Source: Hydrogenophaga sp.
Lineage (GTDB): Bacteria; Pseudomonadota; Gammaproteobacteria; Burkholderiales; Burkholderiaceae_C
Assembly (NCBI RefSeq): GCF_011772445.1
Contig: NZ_WVZN01000009.1
Span: 1-64,000, forward strand
DNA length: 64,000 nt
Reading direction: 5' to 3'
The stretch's first letter is position 1. The number at the start of each line of letters is the position of its first letter. The position numbers and the translations under genes are program-made. A model generated the notes under the pieces. It had not been told where the DNA came from. It was given only the letters and a program-made list of their open reading frames with translations, and did not search any database. Below, piece after piece: positions 39,674 through 48,270 of this stretch.

Positions 39674-39703
39674 ATTCTAGAAGTCTCATCTGACTATCGT
39701 CAA
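39674..39703 (-). promoter_or_regulatory. promoter of the FAD dehydrogenase-SDR-liv operon
   Basis: On the complement a -35 TTGACG (39698-39703) and -10 TAGAAT (39674-39679) are separated by 18 bases, 25 bases before the FAD dehydrogenase gene. The adjacent AT-rich stretch with the symmetric GATA-A-TATC at about 39710-39720 lies between this promoter and the divergent IclR gene and is a candidate operator. Confidence 0.6.
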
Positions 39704-39768
39704 CGCATTTGATAATATCTTTTTGTCTGATTGGGTCGTAGCCGTTTGAAATGCTCAGGGAAAACCCT

Positions 39769-40587
39769 ATGGATACACTTGCGCGCGCCGTCACCGCCCA
39801 CACCCCCATGGAAGAGAAGAGCCGCCGAGGTATCCAGTCGATCGAGATCGGCAGCGCCCTGCTGCTGGAGCTCGCGCGCAAGGTTCGCCCCGTGGCGCTG
39901 AAGGACCTGGCCAAGGCGGCCGGCATGACGGCGGGCAAGGCCCATCCGTACATGGTCAGCTTCCTCAAGGTGGGCTTCGTGTCGCAGAACGACGCGGGCC
40001 AATACGAGCTGGGCCCGCTGGCCCTGCAGCTCGGGCTCATCAAGCTGCAGCGCATGGACCCGGTGAAGGAAGCGTCCGCGGTGCTGGAACAACTGGCGCA
40101 CGCCACCGGGCAGAGCGTGGCCCTGGTGGTGTGGGGCAACCTGGGGCCCACCATCGTGCGCATGGAAGAACCCATCCAGCCGCTGCACGTGAACCTGCGC
40201 ACGGGCACGGTGATGTCGCTCACCAGCACGGCCACCGGTCGCCTGTTCGCGGCCTACCTGCCGCCCAAGGTGGTGGAGCGGCTGCTGGCGGAAGACCTGG
40301 CGCGCTCGAACTACGGCACCACGCCGAAGCCGGTGCACACCATCCAGGACCTGGAGCCCACGCTGGCCGAGATCCGGCAGCACGGCCTGTCGCGCACGCT
40401 CGGTCAGCCCATCCCCGGCATCGACGCGCTGTGCGCGCCGGTGTTCGACGCCGAGGGCCACATCGTGCTGGGCGTGCTGGTGATGGGGCCGTCGGCCACC
40501 TTCGACACCGCGTGGAACGGGCGCATCGCCAAGCCCCTGCTGGCCTGCGCGGCGGAGATCACGCGCCGGGTGGGCGGGGCGAAGTAG
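39769..40587 (+). CDS. IclR family transcriptional regulator
   Basis: A 272-residue regulator with an N-terminal winged helix (RGIQSIEIGSALLLELAR...ALKDLAKAAGMTAGKAHPYMVSFLKVGFV) and a C-terminal IclR effector domain (LTSTATGRLFAAYLP, and a segment ending in PGIDALCAPVFDAEGHIVLGVLVMGPS). The ATG at 39769 has CAGGG at good spacing and is preferred over 39751. It is transcribed divergently from the FAD dehydrogenase operon, which it probably controls in response to a pathway metabolite. Confidence 0.9.
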   Translation: MDTLARAVTAHTPMEEKSRRGIQSIEIGSALLLELARKVRPVALKDLAKAAGMTAGKAHPYMVSFLKVGFVSQNDAGQYELGPLALQLGLIKLQRMDPVKEASAVLEQLAHATGQSVALVVWGNLGPTIVRMEEPIQPLHVNLRTGTVMSLTSTATGRLFAAYLPPKVVERLLAEDLARSNYGTTPKPVHTIQDLEPTLAEIRQHGLSRTLGQPIPGIDALCAPVFDAEGHIVLGVLVMGPSATFDTAWNGRIAKPLLACAAEITRRVGGAK

Positions 40588-40612
40588 GCCGGGCCGCCGC
40601 CACAGGCAGCAC

Positions 40613-40627
40613 CCCTGACGCTCAGGG
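40613..40627. terminator. hairpin between convergent genes
   Basis: CCCTGA and TCAGGG arms around CGC sit between the end of the IclR gene and the end of the CHASE2 gene, overlapping the latter's stop codon. There is no T-run, so termination is only suggested. Confidence 0.35.
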
Positions 40628-42409
40628 ATCGATGCGCTTGTCCGCCTCCTCGGCCGCGTGGCGGTTCCAGGCCTCGACGGGGTCGCCGTCCGACAGCGCA
40701 CGCCAGAAGGCGTGAGCGTGCCGCGCCACCGTCTCGCCCCAGCCCAGCACGCCGGCCAGGGCCGTGAGGCCCACGTATTCCACGATCACCAGCGGGCCCT
40801 GGCGAAACACCACGAAGCCCAGGCCAACGATGGCCAGCGTCACCAAGGCATAGACCAGCACCTCCACCACGCGCAGCCCCAGCGCCAGGCGGTGGACGGC
40901 GTGGCGGCCAAACACGGGCTGGCCGCTCAGCAGCATCCACAGCGCCAGGGCCAGCGGCAACAGGAGCAGCAAGCGCCCCGGGCCGCCCGCGGCGCTGCAC
41001 AGGTAGGCCAGCAGCCACACCAGCAACGCCCCCAGGACGAGCCATCGCAAGGCCTTGCCGCGCGTCCCCGCTTGCCGGCGCGCGAGTTCCGCGAAACGTT
41101 CCCAGCTTTGGAAGGGTGCGGATTGCCCGGAAGCCGCATGCTCCGCGCGGGCCGCTTTCAATCGAGCGCGTTGCCAGCTCTTGTAGGGCACGAGCGCGCC
41201 CGCCACCAGGCACACGCTGGCCAGGCTGAACAGCGTGGCCTTCTGCCAGCCGGTCCAGGTCCAGCCGTCCCAGGGCCACTCGAAGCCGCCACCGCCCATG
41301 TAGCGGCCGTTCAGCGTGATCAGGTTGTCCAGCGCCACCGCGTGCGAATGCACGCCCGGCAAGCGGCCGTGCACGGGCGAAAGCACGTGGTCGTTGATGG
41401 CGATCAGATCGACACCGATGAGCACGAAGCGATCGCGCAGCGCCTGGTCGAGCTCCTGCGCCGTGAAGCCGATGCCCTTGAACGCCGAGGCAGGCACCAC
41501 CTGGTTGTAGGGGCACAGCGGGGCCGGCCTCTGGTATTCCTGCGCCCACACCCAGTGCCACACGCGCCGCCCGAGCCCGTTGAATGGCACGGCCTCCGAC
41601 CAGTGCCACTCGCCGCGGCAGATCGGGTCGTAGCCTTTCCCGTCCATGCGCGGCCTGACCATGATCTCCAGGTTGCTTGCAGCGGCGGCGGTGGGCCAGA
41701 GCAGGGCCATGGGTTCGCCGGTGTCGCGCGGGCAGTTCTGCGGATCGTGCAGGCAGTACAGGGTGAGCGCCACCGAGGGCGCGCGGCGCGCCCGGTCGTG
41801 GGCCGCGGCGCCCGAGGCGGGGTTGAGCAGGTACACCCACTGGTGCTGGTCGAGCCGGTCGACCTCGACCGGCGCGCGCACCGGCTGGGCGCAGCGTTCG
41901 CCTGCGGGCGTGCGCGCGGTCGACAGCATGAGCTCGACGTTGGAGCTGAGGTCCACGCGCTGGTAGGTCGCGTAGTAGAAGGGCACGCCCTTGGCCGCCG
42001 CCGCGCACACGGCCTCGCGCAAGCGCTCCACCTGTGGCGGGGGCCGGTCGTCCAGGAAGACCACGTCCAGGAACACGGCCCGCGGCTGGTGCGAGGCGAT
42101 GCGCCCGATCAGGCGCTGATGGAAGTCCAGGGGCACCGGCCAGGTCAGGCCGTACTCGTCGAGGTCGCCGTCGTCGATGGTCACGACCGCGATGCGGGCC
42201 TGCCCCTGCGTGCCGTAGCCCTGCGTGAGCAGCGGCGCGAAGCTGCGCGCGGCCAGGCGCTTGAGGATCTCGTCGCTGTCGAAGAAGTTGGACAGCCAGG
42301 CCAGCACCAGGCCCGCGGCGATCGTGCACAGCACCACCAGCGGCACCGGCGGCGGTGGAGCGGGTGGAGGGCAGGCCGGCGCGGGCGCGCCGCTGTCCTC
42401 AGCTGCCAC
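40622..42409 (-). CDS. CHASE2 domain membrane protein without output domain
   Basis: A protein of about 595 residues. A helix near the N-terminus is followed by a CHASE2 sensory domain, with ARIAVVTIDDGDLDEYGLTWPVPLDFHQRLIGRI, PRAVFLDVVFLDD and, later, DRFVLIGVDLIAINDHVLSPVHGRLPGVHSHAVALDNLI. Several further membrane segments follow. Usual CHASE2 proteins continue into kinase, cyclase or GGDEF domains, but none is present here. The start is uncertain: the GTG at 42409 has GAGG upstream and overlaps the protease gene by 11 bases. An ATG-like start at 42472 would add an unconserved segment. Confidence 0.8.
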   Translation of the reverse strand: MAAEDSGAPAPACPPPAPPPPVPLVVLCTIAAGLVLAWLSNFFDSDEILKRLAARSFAPLLTQGYGTQGQARIAVVTIDDGDLDEYGLTWPVPLDFHQRLIGRIASHQPRAVFLDVVFLDDRPPPQVERLREAVCAAAAKGVPFYYATYQRVDLSSNVELMLSTARTPAGERCAQPVRAPVEVDRLDQHQWVYLLNPASGAAAHDRARRAPSVALTLYCLHDPQNCPRDTGEPMALLWPTAAAASNLEIMVRPRMDGKGYDPICRGEWHWSEAVPFNGLGRRVWHWVWAQEYQRPAPLCPYNQVVPASAFKGIGFTAQELDQALRDRFVLIGVDLIAINDHVLSPVHGRLPGVHSHAVALDNLITLNGRYMGGGGFEWPWDGWTWTGWQKATLFSLASVCLVAGALVPYKSWQRARLKAARAEHAASGQSAPFQSWERFAELARRQAGTRGKALRWLVLGALLVWLLAYLCSAAGGPGRLLLLLPLALALWMLLSGQPVFGRHAVHRLALGLRVVEVLVYALVTLAIVGLGFVVFRQGPLVIVEYVGLTALAGVLGWGETVARHAHAFWRALSDGDPVEAWNRHAAEEADKRIDP

Positions 42410-43994
42410 GCGCGGCCTCGTCGCAGCGCTCACGCATGTCGGCCTGCACCAGCTTGCATTCGCCGAGCACACGCTGAGCGTCTTCAGGCAGGCCGCTGCG
42501 CCGGTACAGGGCGATCAGGCGCGGGTAGGCCGAAGGCGCGCGGGAGAACCGGTCGAAGGCGGTCTTGCCGATCTGGCGCGCGGCGTCGCGCTTGCCGCGG
42601 TCCTTCTCGAAGAGGGCCGCGGTTTCGTACACGTCCCAGGTGGTGGGCGTCCAGCGCGGCGCGCGCGCCAGGTGGGCCTCGGCCTCGCGCCGCTTGCCCG
42701 TGGCCTTGAGGGCTTCCACCATCAGCGTGTTGGGCAGGGCGTGCTGGGCCAGCGGGCCGCTTCGCACCAGCGGTGTCAGCAGCGCCGCGGCCGGACCGGG
42801 CTCGCCCTTGACCAGCAGGTCGCGGGCCTCGAACACCTTGGTGTAGCCATCGGCGATGCCCTTGACGGCCGGGCGATTGACCACCGCCTCGAAGGCTTGC
42901 ACGCGCGGCGCGACCTTGGGCACTTCCTTCTTGTAGACGTTCTCGAAGTAGGCGTTGATGTCGCTCAGGCGCTGCTGGCCGTCCTCGTGCGTGCGCGACA
43001 AGGCGCCAATGATCTGGCCGGCGCCCATGTCCAGGGTCTGCTTGAGGCCCTGGTCGAGCTGGCCCGACGCGAACAGCGTGTTCAGGGTCTCCTGCTTGCG
43101 GGCCTGCTGCTCGGCCAGGCGCTGGGCGCGCAGGTCGTCCCACTGCGCCACCATCTCCAGCCAGGGCACCAGGCCGGCGAAGTGGCTGTAGCCGGCGCGC
43201 ACCAGCAGGTCCATGCCGAGGCGGTCGGCCTCGCTCTCCTGGCGGCGCGACCAGGCCGGGTGCAGGGCCAGGTCGCTGAACTTGATCATCACCTCCAGCT
43301 CGCCCAGGGCTTTCTGCTGGCTGGGCGTGAGCGCGGCGCTGGCCGCGCGCTGGCCGCCGATGGCGTCCAGCGCGTTGCGCGTGCCCATGCCCACGGCCAG
43401 CATGGACGACAGCTGCTTCTGCGTGCGCGTGAAGACGTTGGAGTCGTGGTGCTTCAGCAGCACGTGCGCCAGTTCATGCGCGAGCAGCGCGGTGAGCTGG
43501 TCCTCGTTCTTGAGCGAGCGCAGGTAGGCCACCGAGAGGTAGATGTTGCCGTCGGCCGTGGCGCCCGCGTCCAGTTCGCCGCTGGCCACCACGTGCACCT
43601 GGCCGGGAATCTGCGTCAGGCCGCTGGCCGCCTTGAGCTTGTCGAGCACGCCATTGGCGTAGGTGGTGAAACCCTCCATGGGCACCACGCCGCGTGAGAC
43701 TTCCATCTCCGCGAGGTCGCGCTCCTCGCCGATCGCCTCGTTGGACTTCGCATAGGCACCGGGCTTGAGCTCGTCGATCTGCGGCTTGTTCCGGTCGCCG
43801 CCGATGAGGCCACCCAGGAAGCCGCCAATGGCCTTGATGGGCGCGGGCGCTTCGCCACTGGCGGCCGGCGCCGAGCCCGTGCGGTTGGCCGGGTCGGTGG
43901 GGTCGGCACCCTGCTGCGCCGACGCGGGCAGGCACAGCGCCAGTGCCAGCAGCAGGGGCGGCGTGGCGCGGTGCGGGCGGCCCGCGGCCATCAT
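42399..43994 (-). CDS. M48 family metalloprotease, exported
   Basis: A 531-residue protein with a signal peptide (PLLLALALCLPASAQQ) and a zinc peptidase domain with HELAH at residues 173-177 and the downstream ESEADRLGMDLLVRAGY segment. The C-terminal 250 residues are helical, with TPR-like repeats (LLVKGEPGPAAALLTPLVRSGPLA...). It resembles BepA/YfgC-type periplasmic proteases that act in outer-membrane protein quality control. The ATG at 43994 overlaps the stop of the small exported protein gene by four bases. Confidence 0.88.
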   Translation of the reverse strand: MMAAGRPHRATPPLLLALALCLPASAQQGADPTDPANRTGSAPAASGEAPAPIKAIGGFLGGLIGGDRNKPQIDELKPGAYAKSNEAIGEERDLAEMEVSRGVVPMEGFTTYANGVLDKLKAASGLTQIPGQVHVVASGELDAGATADGNIYLSVAYLRSLKNEDQLTALLAHELAHVLLKHHDSNVFTRTQKQLSSMLAVGMGTRNALDAIGGQRAASAALTPSQQKALGELEVMIKFSDLALHPAWSRRQESEADRLGMDLLVRAGYSHFAGLVPWLEMVAQWDDLRAQRLAEQQARKQETLNTLFASGQLDQGLKQTLDMGAGQIIGALSRTHEDGQQRLSDINAYFENVYKKEVPKVAPRVQAFEAVVNRPAVKGIADGYTKVFEARDLLVKGEPGPAAALLTPLVRSGPLAQHALPNTLMVEALKATGKRREAEAHLARAPRWTPTTWDVYETAALFEKDRGKRDAARQIGKTAFDRFSRAPSAYPRLIALYRRSGLPEDAQRVLGECKLVQADMRERCDEAARGS

Positions 43995-44371
43995 GGCCTC
44001 GCCGGCGCGCAGCCGCTGTTGGCGCCGCGACCCGCCCCCATGGGCGGCGCATCGCGCGAGGTCGCCACCGTGTGGCAGGTGGCGTTGACCTCGGCCTTCA
44101 GGCGCAAGGCACGGCGCTCCAGCCACAGGTCCTGGCCGCCCACGCTCACGCGCACCCGGCTATGGTCCGCGCTGGTTTCCAGCACGCGCGGCCTGTGGGC
44201 CAGCTCGGCCGCCGGCACCAGGCGCACCCGGTCGCCCCCATCGGGTTGCGCGTAGGCCTCCACCTGCGGCGGATTGGCCACCACACCGATGACTTCCTCG
44301 CGTTGCGCGTGCGCCGCACCGGCCGCCACCAGTCCCAGCAACGCCGCGCTCCACCTGCCCATGCTGTTCAT
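43991..44371 (-). CDS. small exported protein, SH3-like
   Basis: A 126-residue protein with a signal peptide (WSAALLGLVAAGAAHAQ) and a beta-rich body (VEAYAQPDGGDRVRLVPAAELAHRP...VRVSVGGQDLWLERRALRL) that resembles a bacterial SH3-like fold. This is a weak structural guess. Two Cys near the end may form a disulphide. It is the first of three overlapping genes with the M48 protease and the CHASE2 protein. A G-rich ribosome site precedes the ATG at 44371. Confidence 0.65.
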   Translation of the reverse strand: MNSMGRWSAALLGLVAAGAAHAQREEVIGVVANPPQVEAYAQPDGGDRVRLVPAAELAHRPRVLETSADHSRVRVSVGGQDLWLERRALRLKAEVNATCHTVATSRDAPPMGAGRGANSGCAPARP

Positions 44372-44508
44372 GTGTCCCCCCCTCGGTCACATACATCGGC
44401 CGCTACGGTTGTTACAAAAACCGACAAATGCTAGCGATGCCGCCGCGCTCAAGGGCGACCGCCGGTCTGCTGAGGAGGATGGAAGGTAGGCTGTCCGGTC
44501 CGCGCGCT

Positions 44509-45942
44509 TCAGTCGCCGCGCGCCAGCCCGCTCACCGGCGGGCGGCGATGAAACCAGGGCCGCGCCGCCTCCAGTTGCGCGCACAGGCGCAGCAGCGGGC
44601 CCTCTTCGCCATAACGCGCCGCGAACTGGCAGCCGATCGGCAGCCCTTCGGGCGTCCAGTGCAGCGGCACCGAGGCCGCCGGCTGGCCGGTGACGTTGAA
44701 GGGATAGGTGAAAGGCAGGTAGGCGGTGACCTTGGCGAGCCAGGCCCGCGCGTCGCTGGAACGGATGTCGAACCAGCCCAGCGGGCGCGGCGTCTGCGCC
44801 AGCGTGGGCGTGAGCCAGATGTCGACCCGCTCGAAGAAGCCCGCGATGCGCCGCGCCTGGCGGTGCAGGGCCTGCAGGTTGAGGATGTACTCGGCCGCGC
44901 TGAGGCCGCGCGCGGACTCGGCCAGCGCCTGGGTCAGGGGCTCCACCAGATCCCGGTCCGGCATGGCCCCGCCGGTGGCGCGCGCGATGTTGGCCAGGGT
45001 GTTGGCGGCGAACACCATCTCGAAGCCACGCTCCAGCGCCGGCGCGTCGAAGTCGGGCGAGGCCTCTTCCACGTGGTGGCCCAGTTGTTCGCACAGGCGC
45101 GCGGCGTCTTTGACGGCCGCCACGCAGGCCGGGTCCACGGGGACGCCGGTGGGCGCGGTGGTGGCAAAGGCGATGCGCAAGCGCCCGGGCGCGCGGCCCA
45201 CCTCGTCGAGAAAAGGCCGCTCGGGCGGCGCCGCGCTGTAGGGATCGCCCGGCATCGGCCCGGCCAGGGCGTCGAGCAGGGCCGCGCTGTCGCGCACGCT
45301 GCGGCTCACCACGTGCTGGTGGGCCAGGCCGCTCAGGCCCTCGCCGCCTTCGGGGCCGGCGGTGACCCGCGCGCGCGTGGGCTTCAGGCCGAACAGGCCG
45401 CAGCACGAAGCGGGGATGCGGATGGAGCCGCCACCGTCGGTGGCGTGGGCGGCGGGCACCATGCCCGAGGCCACGGCCGCCGCCGCACCGCCGCTGGAGC
45501 CACCGGGTGTGAGCGCGAGGTCCCAGGGGTTGCGGGTGAGGCCGTACAGCAGCGATTCGGTGGCCGGCGAGAGGCCGAACTCGGGCGAGTTGGTCTTGCC
45601 CACGATGACCAGGCCGGCGCGGCGCATGCGCGCCACGATCTCGCTGTCGGCCGCCGGCATCTGGTTCGCGTAGAGGCGCGAGGACGCGGTGGTGGCGGCG
45701 CCGGCCACGGAGGCCACCAGCTCCTTCACCAGAAAGGGCACGCCTTGGAACGGGCCGGGCGGCAGGCCGCGCGCGATCTCGCCGCGCGCGGCGTCGTGGA
45801 GCGGCGTGACCACGGCGTTGAGCGAGGGGTTGTGGCGATCGATGCGCGCGAGCGCGGCGTCCAGCAGCTCGCCCGGCGTCACTTCGCCTTGTCGCACCAG
45901 GGCGGCCAAGGCCAGGCCGTCGTGTTGTTCGTAGTCGTTCAT
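44509..45942 (-). CDS. amidase (amidase signature family)
   Basis: A 477-residue amidohydrolase. FLVKELVAS supplies the catalytic Lys, and TPGGSSGGAAAAVASGMVPAAHATDGGGSIRIPAS contains the Ser-cisSer pair and the signature Gly-Ser block. Family members hydrolyse amides of small carboxylic acids. It overlaps the enolase-superfamily gene by four bases and is the last gene of the leftward cluster that begins at the NAD epimerase, so a role in releasing an acid or ammonium in that pathway is plausible. Confidence 0.92.
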   Translation of the reverse strand: MNDYEQHDGLALAALVRQGEVTPGELLDAALARIDRHNPSLNAVVTPLHDAARGEIARGLPPGPFQGVPFLVKELVASVAGAATTASSRLYANQMPAADSEIVARMRRAGLVIVGKTNSPEFGLSPATESLLYGLTRNPWDLALTPGGSSGGAAAAVASGMVPAAHATDGGGSIRIPASCCGLFGLKPTRARVTAGPEGGEGLSGLAHQHVVSRSVRDSAALLDALAGPMPGDPYSAAPPERPFLDEVGRAPGRLRIAFATTAPTGVPVDPACVAAVKDAARLCEQLGHHVEEASPDFDAPALERGFEMVFAANTLANIARATGGAMPDRDLVEPLTQALAESARGLSAAEYILNLQALHRQARRIAGFFERVDIWLTPTLAQTPRPLGWFDIRSSDARAWLAKVTAYLPFTYPFNVTGQPAASVPLHWTPEGLPIGCQFAARYGEEGPLLRLCAQLEAARPWFHRRPPVSGLARGD

Positions 45943-47405
45943 GGCGGCGGCGAGTGGGTGGGCGGCCAGTCGGCGCGCGGCATGGGCCCGGTGTCGTCGA
46001 GCACCGGGTCAACGGCGGAGCCGAAACCCACGCCGGCCAGCGAGCCCAGCGCCAGTTGCCCGCGCTCGATGCGCAGGCGCACGCGGCCGTTCTGCTCGTG
46101 GTACAGGTCGGGGTGGGCGGCGAGGTAGGCCTGCGCCTCGGCCGGGGGGCGGCCGTTGAAGCCGTCGATGAAGTGGTGGGCGTTGCGCTCCACGTGCGGG
46201 ATGCCGAGCAGGGCCACGAGCGCGAGGTCCTGCTGCACCGAGAGGCCGGGCTGCGTGGTCAGGTCCTCGGCGGACATGAAGTACGTGGACCGGCCCTCGA
46301 CCCGATTCCACACGCGGCAGCGCGCGAGGTTGAGCAAGGACTTGTAGAAGCCCTTGCAGGCCTTGGAGGACACCCCGGCGTAGCCGAGCGTGCGCGCCCG
46401 GGGGAAGGCCTCGAGATCGCCATCGGACTCGTCGATGATGACCGGCTTGTAACGCGCCAGCGCCGCCACCGGCCGGGCCAGCGCCACCTGCCGCTTGATG
46501 GGCTGCTCGATCAGCAGCGTGGAGTCGCACAGCCGTTGCAGCGACGGCTCGGCCGCCATGCGCTGCCACAGCGCGGCGATGGCCCCGGCGTCTTCGTACT
46601 GTTCGTTGCCATCCAGCGTGGCGGCGTAGGGCTCGTCGAGGCGGTCGAGCACGGAGGCAATGCGGCGCAGGCGGTCCAGGTCGGCGTCGGCCTGGCCGCT
46701 CACCTTGAGCTTGAAGTAGCGGTTGCCGTAGGCGGACACCACCTCTTCCAGGGTTTCGGGCAGGCCGTCGTTGACGCGCGTGCCACTGGCCTGGTCGGCC
46801 GCGACGATGGGATCGAGCAGGCCCACGGTGTGGCGCACCGCCACGCTGGTGAGGGGTTCGAGTCCGCGCAGAAAGGGCGCCAGATCAAAGCCTTCCAGGT
46901 CGGGCGCGATGGCGTGCGCGCGCAGGCCGGGCCGGTTGTGCCGCAGGGCCTGCCAGAAGCTCAGGCCCTCGATGCGGCACAGCGCGTCGAGCACGGCGCG
47001 GTCCAGCAGGGCGGGGCCGTAGCTGGTGACCAGGGGGTTCAGGCCGCAGGCGGCGCCCGCGTCCAGCAGCGCGCGGTAGTGCTCGGCGTACAGGTCGAAG
47101 GCGCTGAGCCCGGGCGCAGCGCCGTAGGCGTCGGCCGTCAGCTCCAGCGCCTTGCGCAACTGATCGAGGTTCTGCGCGTCGGAGAGCGCGGGGTTCTTGT
47201 CGAACCACTTGGCGCCCAGCGCCTCGGCGGCGTAGCCGGTGCCTTCGCGCCCGTTCTGGTGGCGCACGCGCACGCGCACGATGGCCTGGCGGCCTTCGGT
47301 GACGGTGATGACGCCGAAGCGGAAGGGCAGGCGCAGCCGGTAGGGCGACTCGAAGCGCTCGACGGACAGGACCTTCAGGCGGGGGGCGTCGGGCGTGGTG
47401 CTCAT
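45939..47405 (-). CDS. enolase-superfamily enzyme (mandelate racemase/muconate lactonizing type)
   Basis: A 488-residue protein. An N-terminal capping region is followed by a TIM-barrel with the YFKLKVSG catalytic Lys pair, metal ligands in LDGNEQY, LIEQP and IIDESDG, and a SSKACKG segment on the far side. It is longer than most members (about 400). The reaction, proton abstraction next to a carboxylate, cannot be named. It lies between the ABC ATPase gene and the amidase gene. Confidence 0.85.
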   Translation of the reverse strand: MSTTPDAPRLKVLSVERFESPYRLRLPFRFGVITVTEGRQAIVRVRVRHQNGREGTGYAAEALGAKWFDKNPALSDAQNLDQLRKALELTADAYGAAPGLSAFDLYAEHYRALLDAGAACGLNPLVTSYGPALLDRAVLDALCRIEGLSFWQALRHNRPGLRAHAIAPDLEGFDLAPFLRGLEPLTSVAVRHTVGLLDPIVAADQASGTRVNDGLPETLEEVVSAYGNRYFKLKVSGQADADLDRLRRIASVLDRLDEPYAATLDGNEQYEDAGAIAALWQRMAAEPSLQRLCDSTLLIEQPIKRQVALARPVAALARYKPVIIDESDGDLEAFPRARTLGYAGVSSKACKGFYKSLLNLARCRVWNRVEGRSTYFMSAEDLTTQPGLSVQQDLALVALLGIPHVERNAHHFIDGFNGRPPAEAQAYLAAHPDLYHEQNGRVRLRIERGQLALGSLAGVGFGSAVDPVLDDTGPMPRADWPPTHSPPP

Positions 47406-47454
47406 TCAGTCCAGGGCCTTCGGCAGGCCATCGAAATGCCGATCGCGCGGGCGC

Positions 47455-48270
47455 TCACCAGTGCGGGCCGGCGCGGCTCTCGCCCCGCCCGGTGGCGCCG
47501 GACAGTTCGGTGTACAGCTCGAAGGCCATGCGGCCCAGCGCGGGGTCGGCGCGCGTTTCGGCGGTGCGCGGGCGGGCGATGTCCACCGCGCGGATGTTGG
47601 CCACGCGGCCGGGGCGCGGCGACATGACGACCACACGATCGGCGAGGAACACCGCCTCGGGAATGGAGTGGGTGACGAAGACGATGGTCTTGCGCTGGCC
47701 GCCACCGGCGCTTTCGCCCCAGATGCGCAGCAGCTCGATGTTCATCTCGTCGCGCGTCATCGCATCGAGCGCGCCGAAGGGCTCGTCCATCAGCAGGATG
47801 GGCGGGTCCATGATGAGGGCACGGCACAGCGAGGCGCGCTGCTGCATGCCGCCCGAGAGTTCGCCGGGGCGCTTGTCGGCGAAGTCGCCCAGGCCCACCA
47901 TCTTCAGCAGGCCGAGCGCGCGCTCGCGGTACTGCGCGGGGTGGCCGCCGGACAGCTCCACCGGCAGGAGCACGTTGTCCAGCACGGTGCGCCACTTCAG
48001 CAGCAGCGCGGCCTGGAACACCATGCCCACTTTCGGGATGGGCTTGTCCACCGGCACGCCGTCCACCAGGATGCGGCCGCTGGTGACCGGGCGCAGCCCG
48101 GCGATGGCGCGCATCAGCGTGGACTTGCCGCAGCCGCTGGGGCCCACGAGGGCGACGAACTCGCCCTCGTGGATCTGCAGGGAGATGTCGCGCAGGGCTT
48201 CCACCGGGCCGCTGTCGGCCTGGTAGACCATGCCCGCGTGGTCGACTTCGATGAGGACGCGTGGGTTCAC
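47455..48270 (-). CDS. ABC transporter ATP-binding protein (NitT/TauT type)
   Basis: A 271-residue ATPase with GPSGCGKSTLMRAI, the signature LSGGMQQRASLCRAL and LLMDEPFGALDAMTR, typical of the nitrate/sulfonate/pyrimidine-precursor importers. The start is the GTG at 48270, whose TG overlaps the stop of the binding-protein gene (GTGA). The frame further upstream is a shadow of that gene. Confidence 0.92.
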   Translation of the reverse strand: MNPRVLIEVDHAGMVYQADSGPVEALRDISLQIHEGEFVALVGPSGCGKSTLMRAIAGLRPVTSGRILVDGVPVDKPIPKVGMVFQAALLLKWRTVLDNVLLPVELSGGHPAQYRERALGLLKMVGLGDFADKRPGELSGGMQQRASLCRALIMDPPILLMDEPFGALDAMTRDEMNIELLRIWGESAGGGQRKTIVFVTHSIPEAVFLADRVVVMSPRPGRVANIRAVDIARPRTAETRADPALGRMAFELYTELSGATGRGESRAGPHW

